A stretch of 64,000 bases of DNA from Ustilaginoidea virens. Its lineage: Eukaryota; Ascomycota; Sordariomycetes; Hypocreales; Clavicipitaceae. The stretch lies in NCBI RefSeq assembly GCF_000687475.1, contig NC_057319.1, positions 4,206,001 through 4,270,000 on the forward strand, given 5' to 3'. Positions 23,103 through 34,355 of the stretch are shown here, one piece after another (position 1 is the first letter of the stretch; the number at the start of each line of letters is the position of its first letter). A model generated the notes under the pieces. The model was not told the origin of the DNA. It was given only the letters and a program-made list of their open reading frames with translations, and did no database searches. The translations under genes and the position numbers were made by a program.

Positions 23103-23446
23103 CCACGTTCCACCCTCGGGTGCTCTTTTTGGCCATGTCATCGGGGCTTTTTTCTTTTTTTTTTTTCATCATTGAGTCTCTTTTGAGCACGCGGGTCGTA
23201 GGTGGTCGGCCGCGTGTGTGTGTGATATCAAACGAGTTTGGGCGTTTGGCCAAGTTTCTCCTGGCGCTAATTCATATGCCTGTGAAGGCTCTAGTGGCTG
23301 TGGGCTGATTTGCGCGGGTGGGCTTCGGAATGAAAAAAGAGGCACGTTCTATGGTAGCTCAAGGATTCAATAGCGGCATACAGTATCGCGCTAAAAGAAA
23401 GTGGTCGAGGCCACTGCCGTTATCGAGGGCCGACTACGAGATACAA
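23103..23446. other. Spacer between tRNA-Asp and the MLH3 3' end
   Basis: Contains T tracts at about 23150-23166. No gene is seen. Confidence 0.5.
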
Positions 23447-26204
23447 TCAGCCACCGCCATGAAGCCATTTCCTCCACCGTCCTCGTCCAATCTCGGACCT
23501 TGCTTCGCTCCATCGCCCAAGTCGACCACTGCCTGACCCTATATCGACCAGAGGCACCATGCTTGGTCGACCGTGCGCACACTGAAACGGGTACGCACAC
23601 TCGGATAGGCGCCGCAAGAGCCCCTCGCATTCGCTCATTGTGAGCTCGTCATAAAACATGATGGCACCTATCGCGCGTCAGGTACACCTTGGTGCGTATA
23701 CATGCCCATGCCCATGCGGCGAGGCTTTACTTACTTCGGCATGCCCGAGAATGTAGCAGTTCCAATATCCCGTGCGGGCAGTTGTGAAAGCTCGAAACCA
23801 TTGAGTTGCCGGCTTTGTGCACCGGCAGGGGTGGCGGCATGCCCCTCTCCTCCAGCTTCCAAATCTCCTTTCGCAAGACGTTCATGACCAGCCCTGGGTC
23901 GCTCCGGCATCTCCTCAGTATGGAGGGTGGAAGTGCTGTGACTTTGACCGTGCATGGCTTGGCCTCTTCCGCTGGCTTGGCTGTGTAAGCAATCCCCCAG
24001 GCGTCGAAATGGGTGTGGAAACGATCAAGCAATTCCCTTTCCCTGGCGGATACTTCCAACGTGATTGGCTGGTCCAAGATCTCTACAAAGGCGCGTAGAG
24101 GACCACTCTGGGGTGGAAAGTAGTCCGACATCAGCCTCTCCAAGCGACATCTCTCATCTGCTGCGTGTTGATCGAGCATGACCAAAGCCGACGACGGGTC
24201 CGCCTTTGGATTGCCCGAGGGCGAGTGCAACGGCAACTGGAGAAGAATGAATTTCCGATCAACCTGGCCGAGCACCTCTGCATCAGACAATGTCTTTCGC
24301 GACAGTCGGCCATTCAGTCCCATGGCGACGGCTTCAAATTGCACGTCATTTTGCTTCGAGTAATACTTGCTCGTGGGGCCCTCGCGTCTCATTTCGACTA
24401 CCCGCTGCACATCGGGACCGCCTTGATGTAGTGTTGGTATCGGAATTTCAGTCAACTCGAACACGGGATTTTTCCAACAACGGAGAACATCTTGGAGCCA
24501 TTCTTGCGCTGACGGCTCTGGGAACCCTTCCAAGGCTTGTGAGCGTCGCCCGGTGGCCTCGCCCATCGCTGGCTTGGGCTGACCAGCGCTCTCTGCTTGG
24601 CCCGTGCCAATGGTGACGGGCGCTCCAGACAATACGTTGCCAATCTCAGGTTGTGCTGACGGTTGAGTATCGACAAGTTCCTTCGCTTCATCGACCTTAT
24701 CGAACGGCCTGCGCAACATGGCTCCGCTTTCCCCCGCAAGGCGACGGCAGGAACCTGTTGCGGCTGAAATGGCGGGCTTTGTGTCATCTTGACGTACCAC
24801 CACTTGGGCTCCTTCTTTCACACCAACTGCTGTTCCGACTTTGATGTGATTCCACCCGTCAAATGGGCTATATGGAAGGGTCAGCTCGGGATTCGGAGCT
24901 GCGTCAGAAGACGGGCGGGTAACAGCAGTGGCCAGGCTTTTTGCTGCGTTGTACCCACGTCTCCAGCCAAAGCGTGTGCTTGGTTGGTTTGAATCTGCAG
25001 CCATGTGACGGATACGTTTAGGCTGCAGACAATGCTTTTTCAGAAATCCGTGGCAAGTCACCCTGAGCAGGTCAATAATGGCCTGCAAGGTGTGTTGAGA
25101 GTCTCCCAAGGTTATCTCCAGGGCTGAGCAACCATCTCTGCCGAGAAGATGAATCTCAAAGTAAAACATTGGCCATCGCTCGATGCCCTTTTTTGCTTTT
25201 CCGTGTTGTCGCCCCGGCCCCGGCGACAGGTCTTCATCTTGGACTAATCCGAAACTCGAAGCCTTGAAGATTTTGTTTGCTACATCGTAAAGCACGTTTG
25301 TACCAAAGTTATTCGGGATGGGCCGGATTCCGAGGCTCATGATTTGACAGCGACGGGTTGCGACAGGAGTTTGAGAAATGGCGCCTTTAATCCTCACGTG
25401 GCGGCTAGATGCTGACACAGGTACCCACGAGGGTGCATCTTCAATCCCTGCCAAGCCTGTCTGAGTGAACAATCTCGAGGTCCGGGACACGATATCGGTG
25501 CTTCCAGACCTCAGCCGAACTTCTCTCTGCGTGTTGGATTCCCTCAGCAAAATCGATACCTCGGATGGCCATGCGAGCAACAGGCTGGCAACCTCTTTGA
25601 TGAGAGCATCCCACTCTTTATCGATCCGTGCACGCTCGGAAAACAAATTAGCACGTTGTTTTGCCCTCACGGGCATCGACCCAAAAAGATCACGAACAGA
25701 CACACGCGTTCCGGCGGCAAAAGTTTCGAATCGTTCATCTGGCGGCGGCGGGACACGTCGCGACAGAACTATACCGTTGTGGAGGGACACGGCCGCTTGA
25801 GTCTCGTGCCTGTAGCGACGGGAAACCACGGTAAGAAGTGAAAAGGCGGCAACAGAAGCGATAAAATTGCCATGCCTACCATGAGTCGTCGCATTTGGCG
25901 GCATCTTGGACGAATCTGACGAGACGGGTCAGTTTGGAGTTCCTCGTGCTATCGTCATGTTAAAACACGCACGGTGCAGTTTTGCCAATCCGCCAGTCTC
26001 CTCGAATTCACTTGCGTCGATTCCAGTCCCGTCATCGTCAACGGTGCAATTTCCCAGGACAAAGTTGAGATGTATGTTCAGTTTCGAGGAGCTTGCATCA
26101 AGAGAGTTCTTCACGAGGCCGCACACCACGTCGTTCAAGGAGGTAATCGCAGCCGATGACTGGATTTTGTCGACGGCGCCTTGTGGGAGCGGCCTGATGG
26201 ACAT
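23447..26204 (-). CDS. MLH3: MLH3 mismatch-repair endonuclease subunit
   Basis: Exons 26204-25973, 25915-23735 and 23667-23447 give 877 residues. MLH3 pairs with MLH1; the complex nicks DNA in mismatch repair and resolves meiotic crossover intermediates. The N-terminal GHKL ATPase begins [15 protein letters not shown], with [20 protein letters not shown] (motif I) and VDDDGTGID (motif II). The metal-binding endonuclease motif [12 protein letters not shown] fits DQHA-X2-E-X4-E near residue 658. CPHG and the last exon's [15 protein letters not shown] complete the C-terminal metal site. The last exon is needed for this motif; its join uses donor GTAAGT at 23734 and acceptor GATAG. Position 29 in motif I is Gly where MutL-type ATPases carry the catalytic Glu. 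Confidence 0.95.
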
Positions 26205-27226
26205 GATGCACACGTCCCCATGATGCCTTTGACGTCTGTGATGCTGTTGTCTGATGTTGCCGTTCGTTGATTGATGATGAGACGAGAGACGAGAGCTGCA
26301 GTCAGGTACAGGAGCCAAAGGGAAGGTGCGGTGGGGCGTTGCATTCCGTGCCAGGTTTAATGTCATTGGTCGTGTTACCTGCGGGCGGATGGAAGAGTGG
26401 GGCTCAGCTCGCTGCCTCGTTCTTTCTGGTACTCCGTACTCCGTACTCTTGTCCTCTTGTGCCCCGCACTCCTTATCGCCCAGAAGCCAAGGCGTATACG
26501 GAGTACTCTGTACTCCGTACGGAGTAGTGCTGACGGATTCCGGTAGGGCGGCGGTGGGGACGCCAACGCCACCAACGGACTTGCATGAGCCTGGCAAGTG
26601 CCAGGCTGTTGCCAGGCTGGTGCCCAGCAAGCAGCAGCGGGCCCGCAGCGGGTTACATCCTTCCAAGGGACCAGGACCAGACCCATTCAGTTGTCAACTG
26701 ATTGTCTGGTGGATTGTGGTTGTGGACCGCCCACGCCCTTGTACGGAGTACCAACCAACGTAGATCCTTCCAGGCAGCCCGACTCATCCGAATGCTTCCA
26801 TGGCAATGGCCACTCCCAGCCTGCATAATCAGCAGTGTCTCGCACTCCGCCTGGCTTTTCATGCTCTTTTCTTTTTTCCTCAAACACACTCGTCGTCATA
26901 GACGGTATTTATCCAACGCATCAGCGCAGAATTGAACCGCAGCACGGCACAGCAACAGCAAGCACAGCAACAGCAAGCACAGCAACAGCACAGCAACAGC
27001 ATAGCACGCGAGCGATTGACGCCCACGCCCGCGCGCCCAACCAAACCCATCGAATATAATCAGCAACGTCAGCCACAGAAGCGACAGCCGGCGTCTTGCT
27101 CCTGACAGCTCGAGTCAGACGTCTTCGAACCGGGTGTCCCAAGTCGGCAAGCAATCGGTATTGGCCGAAATAGCGTCACCGGCACAGCAGAATCACCGGC
27201 ATTATAGCCTCGCTGCTCCTCTTCCC
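26205..27226. other. Divergent spacer MLH3 / disordered-protein gene
   Basis: Carries clustered TACTCCGTA/TACGGAGTA motifs at 26430-26448, 26497-26527 and 26742-26750. An AGCAACAGCAAGCAC-type repeat at about 26938-27003 lies in the leader of the downstream gene. No coding similarity is seen. Confidence 0.6.
26430..26527. repeat. Cluster of TACGGAGTA / TACTCCGTA motifs
   Basis: At least four copies of the 9-mer lie within 100 bp on both strands, including two overlapping direct copies at 26430-26448 and a head-to-head group at 26497-26527. Single copies occur at 22877, 26742, 48567, 53676 and 55465, all outside coding exons. Confidence 0.85.
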
Positions 27227-28552
27227 ATGGCAGCAGATATGCTCAACGAACCCCACGGTAAGATGACTTGCAATCCTAGCCACATCCCGGGCAGCACAGC
27301 TGCAGTCCGTTCCCAGCACCATCGGCAACCGTTGTCTAACTCGGACGCAGATCAACAGGCGCATCGACGACGGCCATTTTCAACGTGGGTCAAGAAATTG
27401 ACAAACTTCAAGTCATCCTCAGACGGCGATCATCCCAAACGACGCATGAGAGTGAGGCGCGGGCGCAAGTTGAACAATCCCTACCCCCAATCCGGTCATG
27501 TCAGCGATACGCATGGCAACGGCAAGGTCAACGGTAGCAGCCATCGTCGTAGTGATGCCAACCTTCAGAGCTCCTACTCTCTCACCACTGCTCGTACAGC
27601 AAGTGCCACCTCACTGGACCGACCCACACATAGCTCGGTAGACGGCTTGGCTCCCGCAACAGCCGGGGCCAGAAGCATGGCGGGCACTATGTCAACAGAG
27701 AACGAAGCGTCGCAATCTCTGGCTCCAAGCCATGGCGGAGCCAGCTCCCTCGGGGGGACCAGTCGCACAGTTGGCGGAGGCTTGGACGGGCGAAGAGGCG
27801 GTGACAGCACCTTTTCCAGTCCAGCGCCGTCCGTTCGATCCTTGACTACGACATTGACGACAATCCAATCCCTCGGCCCAAATGGACATGCTCCGTACGC
27901 CCAATCGTCTCAGAACCATAGCGACAACACCAACAACACCAACACCATCATCAGCACCATCAACACCAACGCCAACACGAATACTCAGTCCATCCAGTTC
28001 AGCCAGCCTTTCCCTACCGCTTCTCCAGCGTCTGCTATACCACCTCACCTGGCTGCCTTTACTGCCCCAACGACGTACACTACAGCTACTGCAAACAACT
28101 TGCTGACAGACAACGCCTCTATCCTGACACTGGCTTCCTCCAGCAAGCGTCGCCGCCGTCGCTCAATGGACACGGACGCATCTGTCCGCGCGCTGGCACC
28201 TTCTTCGCTCTGGGGCGGCAGCCGCGAAAGTCTCCCTCTCAGCGTTCTCAGTTCGAACATTGAGCAGGGAGGGTATCCAACGACTCCCGGATTGGCCAGT
28301 AGCGGTTCACGTCTTGGAGCAGAAAGGAACAGCATCTACTCGACAACGGGCATCGCGCCAGCCCTCGCCAGCGAAAGGAACAGCACTCTTGCCAAGCAAG
28401 GCGATGGATCCAGCGTTAGGGGCGGGCCTATGGCACATGGAAGGCCAGACAGTATCAGTGGGGGCATCGGAGGTGTTGCGAACCCGTTGGCTAGTACGCG
28501 AGAGGTCAAGGATGAGCAGGAAGCCGAAAGAGCTGCAGTTAACAAGGAATAG
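27227..28552 (+). CDS. Disordered fungal protein, 'polycystin-like' by database habit only
   Basis: Start is ATG 27227 (MAADMLNEPH). A canonical intron is likely at 27258-27350 (GTAAGA donor, CTAAC branch, GCAG acceptor); being 93 nt it keeps the frame open either way. Exons 27227-27257 and 27351-28552 give 410 residues. A basic N-terminus (RRRPFSTWVKKLTNFKSS, KRRMRVRRGRKLNNPYP) is followed by long Ser/Thr/Asn/Gly-rich stretches. A segment that looks constrained then reads LTDNASILTLASSSKRRRRR, VRALAPSSLWGGSRESLPLSVLS. As far as I recall, fungal relatives carry a label of Ca2+-modulated cation channel polycystin. There is no membrane segment here, so that label is not supported by the sequence. 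Function unknown. Confidence 0.75.
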   Translation: MAADMLNEPHGKMTCNPSHIPGSTAAVRSQHHRQPLSNSDADQQAHRRRPFSTWVKKLTNFKSSSDGDHPKRRMRVRRGRKLNNPYPQSGHVSDTHGNGKVNGSSHRRSDANLQSSYSLTTARTASATSLDRPTHSSVDGLAPATAGARSMAGTMSTENEASQSLAPSHGGASSLGGTSRTVGGGLDGRRGGDSTFSSPAPSVRSLTTTLTTIQSLGPNGHAPYAQSSQNHSDNTNNTNTIISTINTNANTNTQSIQFSQPFPTASPASAIPPHLAAFTAPTTYTTATANNLLTDNASILTLASSSKRRRRRSMDTDASVRALAPSSLWGGSRESLPLSVLSSNIEQGGYPTTPGLASSGSRLGAERNSIYSTTGIAPALASERNSTLAKQGDGSSVRGGPMAHGRPDSISGGIGGVANPLASTREVKDEQEAERAAVNKE

Positions 28553-29217
28553 AAGATGTGTGTTTTGCTATGGAACCTGATTCTTACATGCGGGGGTTTT
28601 TATATTTTTATCTGTAAGTTTTTTTTGTTGTTTCTTTCTTTCTTTTTTTTTTCTTTGGTGGGGGGGAGGGAAATCGAAGCCTGTATGGCATATCGTCGTC
28701 GGATGACGATCGATGGCTATTAATGGGCTCATGGGACGGTGAATGGAGTTGAATTCGAGATACCCTAAGCTTGCCTTGTGAGGTTGCGCCTCAGTCTACT
28801 CGAGTTGTGCGCCGCCGAAATTTATTGTTTCGATGCATTGCACTCTGCCAGCCAGAATAAGATTTGGAATTGCCGCTATTCAGTTTATAGCTAAAGTGCA
28901 CAACCGTCAATACATGCTATGCATCATTGATGCTGTCAGAAGGCGCTAGGGGTGGCTTAGAAGTCTGGTTGGAACATCAGGAACATAGCAACCAGCAGAA
29001 TCTTAGCCGGAGCTGCAGTACTTTTAGGTAACCTCAAGGTACCCAAGGCTGCGTCGCCGGGGCCTCGCCACTCACTGCCAAGCTTCGGCGAAGATGCTCT
29101 GTAATCCTACCGTCGTCATCGCGCCTCGTAGCTCCCAGCCTCCATCTCTCAAACCCAACACCTCCATTCCGCCCGCAGAATTTGGATTCATCACCTAATC
29201 CTACCTGATGCGTCACC
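28553..29217. other. Spacer before VPS11; no gene seen
   Basis: Contains a T-rich tract near 28619-28660 in the 3' region of the preceding gene and a TAGGTAACCTCAAGGTACC motif near 29025-29043. No gene is seen. Confidence 0.5.
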
Positions 29218-32200
29218 ATGGCCATTTCGGTATGTACGAGCAGCACCCCGGGGGCGGTGGGCTGGCGGGCTGGTGGGCAGAAAAACAAACTTGTCCAGCC
29301 AAAGAAGTCGGCAGAACCCGTTTAACAAGCTTCTAGTGGAAGTCATTCGACTTCTTCCAAGTCTCTCAAGTGTCCCTCCCCGATGACGACGCACGCCAGC
29401 TCTTCGAAGGCAACGAGATATCCAGCGTCTGCGCAGGCTCCGAGAGCCTCTTCCTAGGTGGCAACGACGGGTCCGTCAGCATCGTCGGCAAGAGCTGGAA
29501 GGTGGTAAGGAAGTTCCAGGCCCACGAAACCGGTCGAGTCACCCACATGCGCCAGGTTGAGGGGACGAGCTTGCTCGTCACTGTCGCCGAAGACTTGAGC
29601 AGCGAGCCGGTGCTCAAGGCCTGGGCGCTGGATAAGCTGGTGAAAAAGACCAACATGCCTACCTGCCTGAGCACGCTGACCATCAACAATGGGAGGCGGC
29701 AATTCCCAATCTCTGCCTTTGCGGCGCTGCATGACTTATCTCAGATTGCCGTGGGCTTTGGAAACGGCGCAGTGACTGTTATTCGAGGCGACCTTGTTCA
29801 CGACTTGGGTACCAAGCAGAGGATTGTGTACGAGTCCCAGGAGCCCGTCACCGGGGTGCAGCTGGCGACAGATGAGAAGCTTACCACGCTTTTTATTTCG
29901 ACAACGACGAGGATTTTGAAGTTGGGTCTGTCTAGAAAGGGTCAAGGGCTACCTCCGAAGATCATGGAGAATATCGGATGTGCTTGGGGGTGCATGGCGC
30001 TTGATAAGGAGACGGGCGATGTGGTCGTGGCCAGGGACGATGCCATCTATACGTATACCATGGATGGGCGCGGGCCCCCAAAGGCGTATGAGGCACAAAA
30101 GACTATGATTGCCATGTATGAAAACTACGTGGCGCTGAAATGCTTGCCGTCTGGGGCCAGCGGGAGAGATCCCGACAGCATGAGGAGGCGATTTGGGAGC
30201 AACGGCCACGAGGATCTCTTCACCGCAACCACGTTTGTGCTGCTGGAACCGGACCTCAGAATTATTGCGCATTCAGAGACCATGATTTCACCCGTGCGGT
30301 TCGTCTTTGATGTCTGGGACGACCTGTACACCATGTCGGAAGAGGGCAAGGTAGGCTGGATTCAGGGTGTCGAGGCGGGAAAGGGTCGTGTGTCGTGTTC
30401 TGATGTTTCGACAGGTTTACCGATACCATGAGAAACCGTTGCAGCAGAGATTGGAAATGTTGTTTCAACGCAACATGTTTCCTCTCGCGATCGAGTTGGC
30501 GCAAAATTCGGGCTTGGACGGCCAACAGCAAAGCGCCATCTATCGTAAATTTGGCGACCATCTTTACCAAAAGGCAGACTACGATGGGGCCATGGTACAA
30601 TACATTCGCGCCATCGACACTACAGAGCCATCTCAGGTCATTCGAAAGGTACGCCAGCCCTGTTTTGAAAATAAACCGCCCCGATTCTCTTGACCTGCGA
30701 GAAGAATCTGACGGGAGCAGTTTCTCGATACGCAACGAATACACAACCTCATACAATACCTGGAGCAACTACATGAGCATCGAAAAGCCACTTCCGACCA
30801 CACAACCCTTTTACTCAATTGCTACGCCAAGCTGAAAGACATTGCCAAGTTGGAAAAGTTTATCAAATCCCCTGGGGACTTGAAATTTGACCTGGACACA
30901 GCCATCGCAATGTGCAGGCAGGGGGGATACTATGAGCAGGCGGCATATCTTGCCAAAAGGCATGGCGAGACTGAACTGGTAGTTGACATTCTGATTGAGG
31001 ACTCCAAGAGTTATGCCGAGGCACTGGACTATATATGGCGTCAGGATCCGGAAGTGGTATGTTGTTTTTCTTTCTTTTTTTTTTTTTTTTCTCTCTCCAC
31101 CAAATCAAATACACGTCGTCGCACAAACGACCGCATCAGTGGGGTTAATTGTTCCCTAGGCGTATCCCTGCATGCAAAAGTATGCCCGAGTACTCATCGA
31201 AAACTGTCCTGAAGAGGCTACGAAGCTGTTTGTTCTCTACTATACTGGAAAGTTCCGTCCAAGGAAGACGCCAGTGCCCATTGTGGGGGAACCGACATCG
31301 ACGGGCGGATTCACATCTGGAGCCGCCAGCGCGGTTCAGAATTTGTCCAGTTACTTACCATTTCCGTACATTGGCGCCTCATCTGCCGCCTCCCCGGGCA
31401 CTCCCAGCTACAATAAGCAACTGCCGCAAAACGGAGTGGAAGCGAGTGAGGAAGAAGACGCGCCGCCCAAATACAAGGTCCCGGCGCCAAGAACAGCGTT
31501 CTCCTCGTTCATCGACCACGCAGACGAATTTATCACGTTTCTCGAGGCATGCCTCAAGGAGGAGGACCTCAAGGCTGCAGACAAGAGCGATTTGTACACG
31601 ACCCTGTTCGAAATGTACCTCTACAAAGCCGGCGAGAAAAAGGGCCATCATCGGGAAGAGTGGGAAGCAAAGGCAAAGAAGCTGATTGAGGGAGAGCACG
31701 TGCCCATGGAGAGCTCCAGCGTTTTGCTCCTGTCGGATCTGTCCAACTTCCGCGATGGCACAGTGCTGGTCAAGGAGCAGGCAGGCCTTTTCTTTGACAT
31801 TTTCAGATCATACACATCGGCAAAGGACACGAGGGGGGCCATCAAATCCCTGCGCAAATACGGCCCCGACGAGCCCCAGCTGTACCCGGCTGCCCTTGCA
31901 TACCTCACGTCGGACCCCAAAGTGCTCGACGAAGCAGGCCCCGACGAGCTGGCCAACGTGCTGTCCAAGATCGACAGGGACGGGCTCATGGCTCCCCTGC
32001 AGGTGGTGCAGACCCTTGTAGGCCAGTCGTCGGGAGGTGGCGTTGCCACAATAGGCATGATCAAGCCGTATCTGCAAGAGACCATCCTCCGCGAGCGCAA
32101 AGAGATCGACGACAACCGCCGGCAGATAGAAGCTCTACGAAGCGACACGGAGAAACGGCGGGCCGAGATTGCCGATCTGGGGTCCAAGCCGGCCGTGTTT

Positions 32201-32497
32201 CAAGCCACGAGATGTTCGGACTGCGGACAGGGTCTGGATCTACCTGCTGTGCATTTCCTGTGTAAACACAGCTTTCACCAGCGATGTCTAAGAGGAGGAG
32301 GAGGGGGGGGGGAAGGGGAAGAAGGCGAGGATGTGGAATGTCCACAGTGTGCGGGAGGCAACGAGTTGATCAGGAAGATGAGGGAGGAACAGAAGAAGGC
32401 GGCGGAGAAGCATGATTTGTTCAAGGCAGAGCTGGAGGGCAGTGACGACAGGTTCGGTACGGTGGCGAAGTGGTTTGGACGGGGGGTGATGGGGTGA
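29218..32497 (+). CDS. VPS11: VPS11/PEP5 subunit of HOPS and CORVET tethering complexes
   Basis: Exons 29218-29229, 29337-30350, 30415-30648, 30721-31056 and 31160-32497 give 977 residues; every intron is phase 0. VPS11 is a core scaffold and RING subunit of the endosomal and vacuolar tethering complexes. The 12-nt first exon (MAIS) joins WKSFDFFQVSQVSLPDDDAR. The N-terminal propeller contains GTSLLVTVAEDLSSEPVLKAWALDK and STLTINNGRRQFPISAFA. The helical repeat region contains YRYHEKPLQQRLEMLFQRN and RQGGYYEQAAYLAKRHGE. The C-terminal RING-H2 is CSDCGQGLDLPAVHFLCKHSFHQRC ... CPQC in meaning, but the loop before the last CPQC carries an unusual Gly/Glu run encoded by a G-rich tract. Confidence 0.95.
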
Positions 32498-32562
32498 TGG
32501 GGTGATGGGGTGACGGGTGGCGGGTGGCGGGTGGCGGGTCGTCGGTGACGGGTGACGGGGTG
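32474..32562. repeat. GGGGTGAT / GGGTGGC minisatellite at the VPS11 stop
   Basis: Tandem GGGGTGAT units overlap the VPS11 stop codon and continue into GGGTGGC units and then GGTGACG units. The repeat starts inside the last codons, so copy-number change could alter the C-terminus by a few residues. Confidence 0.75.
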
Positions 32563-33069
32563 CTGATGTAGGTGCTGATGTTGGTATGCGCGGGTCATGA
32601 TGATGACAATAGGTTGAGCAGCGGGCATGGAAATACGAAACGGGATGCAGAGGCCCTGTGACATGCACGATCATTGTCTGAGTGTGAAAGGCTTGGATTC
32701 CTCTAGCTAAGCTATCTGTGGCGGAGAACTCTATACATGCAGGGGACACGTGCACGTGACAGTGACAGCCCCCTTCTTTGGGGTTTCTGCCTGCACAGAT
32801 GCTGGCTTGGCGGATGGAGGAGAGCAGATTCGTCCCGAGAACTCGACTCTAGGCCAGATATTGCAAACAAACGCTCGTAGCATCAAATAACCAAAAGACT
32901 AAACTTTCTAGCCAACCAAGGTTACCGCAAAGTGGCTGCAACCAGGACATGTGGCGCAGACATAAAAAGGTTTCAAGCTCCAGTCACGATTGGAGAGACT
33001 GGGAGTGAGGGTTTTGTTTTTCGGCCTCGGGACTTTTGCACCTCGTCAATCTCACCAAGCTCGACAGCC
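32498..33069. other. Spacer VPS11 / POF1-like gene
   Basis: Beyond the minisatellite there is a GACACGTGCACGTGACAGTGAC stretch near 32744-32766 with two overlapping CACGTG/GCACGTG E-box-type cores, about 310 bp before the next start codon. No gene is seen. Confidence 0.5.
32746..32759. promoter_or_regulatory. Candidate E-box pair (CACGTGCACGTG)
   Basis: Two overlapping CACGTG palindromes about 310 bp upstream of the POF1-like start. bHLH factors bind such cores in fungi, but no binding is demonstrated here. Confidence 0.35.
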
Positions 33070-34032
33070 ATGCAGCCGGCAGAAGGGGACTCTGCCGCCA
33101 TGAGGCGAAAGCAAACGCTGGAGTACTTTACACGCGCGCTGCAAGAGGTCCAGGCGTCCAACGAGGCATTCCGGGTGCTGAAGACGGTGTCGGCGCAGCC
33201 CACGCGCGGCAGCGGCAGCAACAGCAACATCGACAGCAACGGCAGCGGCAGCGGCAGCGTCACCTCCAACCGCTCCAGCAACCCCCTCGTCATCCTCGAC
33301 TCGAGCTTCAACCCGCCCACCGTGGCCCACGCGCAGATGGCCACGTCGGCCCTCAACGCGGAACCCCCGGATTCGCGGCTGATGCTCCTCCTCGCCGTCA
33401 ACAACGCCGACAAGAAGCCGGTCCCGGCAGCGTTCCCCCACCGACTGGGCATGATGGAGGGGTTCGCCAGGGACATTCTCTCGTCGGGTGACGTGCGGGA
33501 CCGCGGCGGCGGCGTGCAAATCGACCTGGCCGTCACGACCGAGGCGTTTTTCCACGCCAAAGCCAGCAGCATCGCCGGGAGCGGGCGGTACGGCGGCCCG
33601 TCCCGGTTCCTGTTCCTGTGCGGGTTCGACACGGTCGTGAGGATCTTCGACCCGGCGTACTATGCGGCCGCGGAGGAGGCCGGCAGGTCGGGGCAGCGGG
33701 CGGCGATGCGGGCGGCCCTGGGGCCGTTTTTCGACCGCGCCAGGCTGCGGGTGACGATGCGGCCTGGCGACGATGATGATGATGGGTGGGGCGGGGCGCA
33801 GGACCAGGTCGCGTACGTGGAGGGCTTGAGGGCGGGCGGGCTAGAAGCGATGGGTGGCGATGCGGCGTGGGGGAGGAGGCTGGAGTTGGTGGAAGGGGTT
33901 GGCGGCGCGGTGAGCAGCTCGAGCGTGAGGGCATCGAGGAGGAGGGGGGGGGAGGGGGCTGGCGAGCTGGACGGCGTGGGCGACGAGGTGAGGGCGTGGA
34001 TCGAGGGCGAGGGGCTGTACAGGGATGGATGA
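33070..34032 (+). CDS. POF1-like nicotinamide/nicotinate mononucleotide adenylyltransferase family protein
   Basis: Single exon of 320 residues starting MQPAEGDSAAMRRKQ. The nucleotidyltransferase signature is LVILDSSFNPPTVAHAQMA (residues near 74-92), the (S/T)FNPPTxAH form of the TxGH motif. NNADKKPVPAAFPHRLGMMEGFA and a C-terminal SSSSVRASRR, equivalent to the ISSTxxR motif, follow. The layout fits the fungal Pof1 branch of NMNAT-like enzymes, which make NAD from NMN and ATP in yeast. The N-terminal insert (residues about 45-70) is a Ser/Asn/Gly repeat and residues about 236-241 are a run of Asp; both are encoded by simple repeats. GC content is higher than in the flanking genes. Activity is inferred from motifs only. 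Confidence 0.8.
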   Translation: MQPAEGDSAAMRRKQTLEYFTRALQEVQASNEAFRVLKTVSAQPTRGSGSNSNIDSNGSGSGSVTSNRSSNPLVILDSSFNPPTVAHAQMATSALNAEPPDSRLMLLLAVNNADKKPVPAAFPHRLGMMEGFARDILSSGDVRDRGGGVQIDLAVTTEAFFHAKASSIAGSGRYGGPSRFLFLCGFDTVVRIFDPAYYAAAEEAGRSGQRAAMRAALGPFFDRARLRVTMRPGDDDDDGWGGAQDQVAYVEGLRAGGLEAMGGDAAWGRRLELVEGVGGAVSSSSVRASRRRGGEGAGELDGVGDEVRAWIEGEGLYRDG

Positions 34033-34355
34033 CACGACACGATGGAAGTGTTGAAAGCTTCAAAGCTGAGCTACCTTGGACACGTACCCAGGCTACCCTA
34101 CACCGAGGGTGGGGGACATGGCCCCACTAAAAAAAACACCTGCGACCGTGACTGAGACTCCATCTCCATCCTTGCCGCCCACCCAGCGAAGCGCTCGCGA
34201 CTCGCCATTTGTTCTTCTTTATCAGTCTTCTTCTTCTGCTTCTTCTGCTTCTTCTTCGTCCCAAAAAGAGAGAAAAAAAACATCTCGATACTCGCCAGCC
34301 CTTTTTCCGCGCGTGCTCTTCTGGGCCAGCACCAAGGCCCAGGGCCGCCGTCGAA
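34033..34355. other. Spacer before eIF2B-gamma gene
   Basis: CT-rich leader with a (TTCTTC)n-like stretch near 34213-34256. No gene is seen. Confidence 0.5.
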
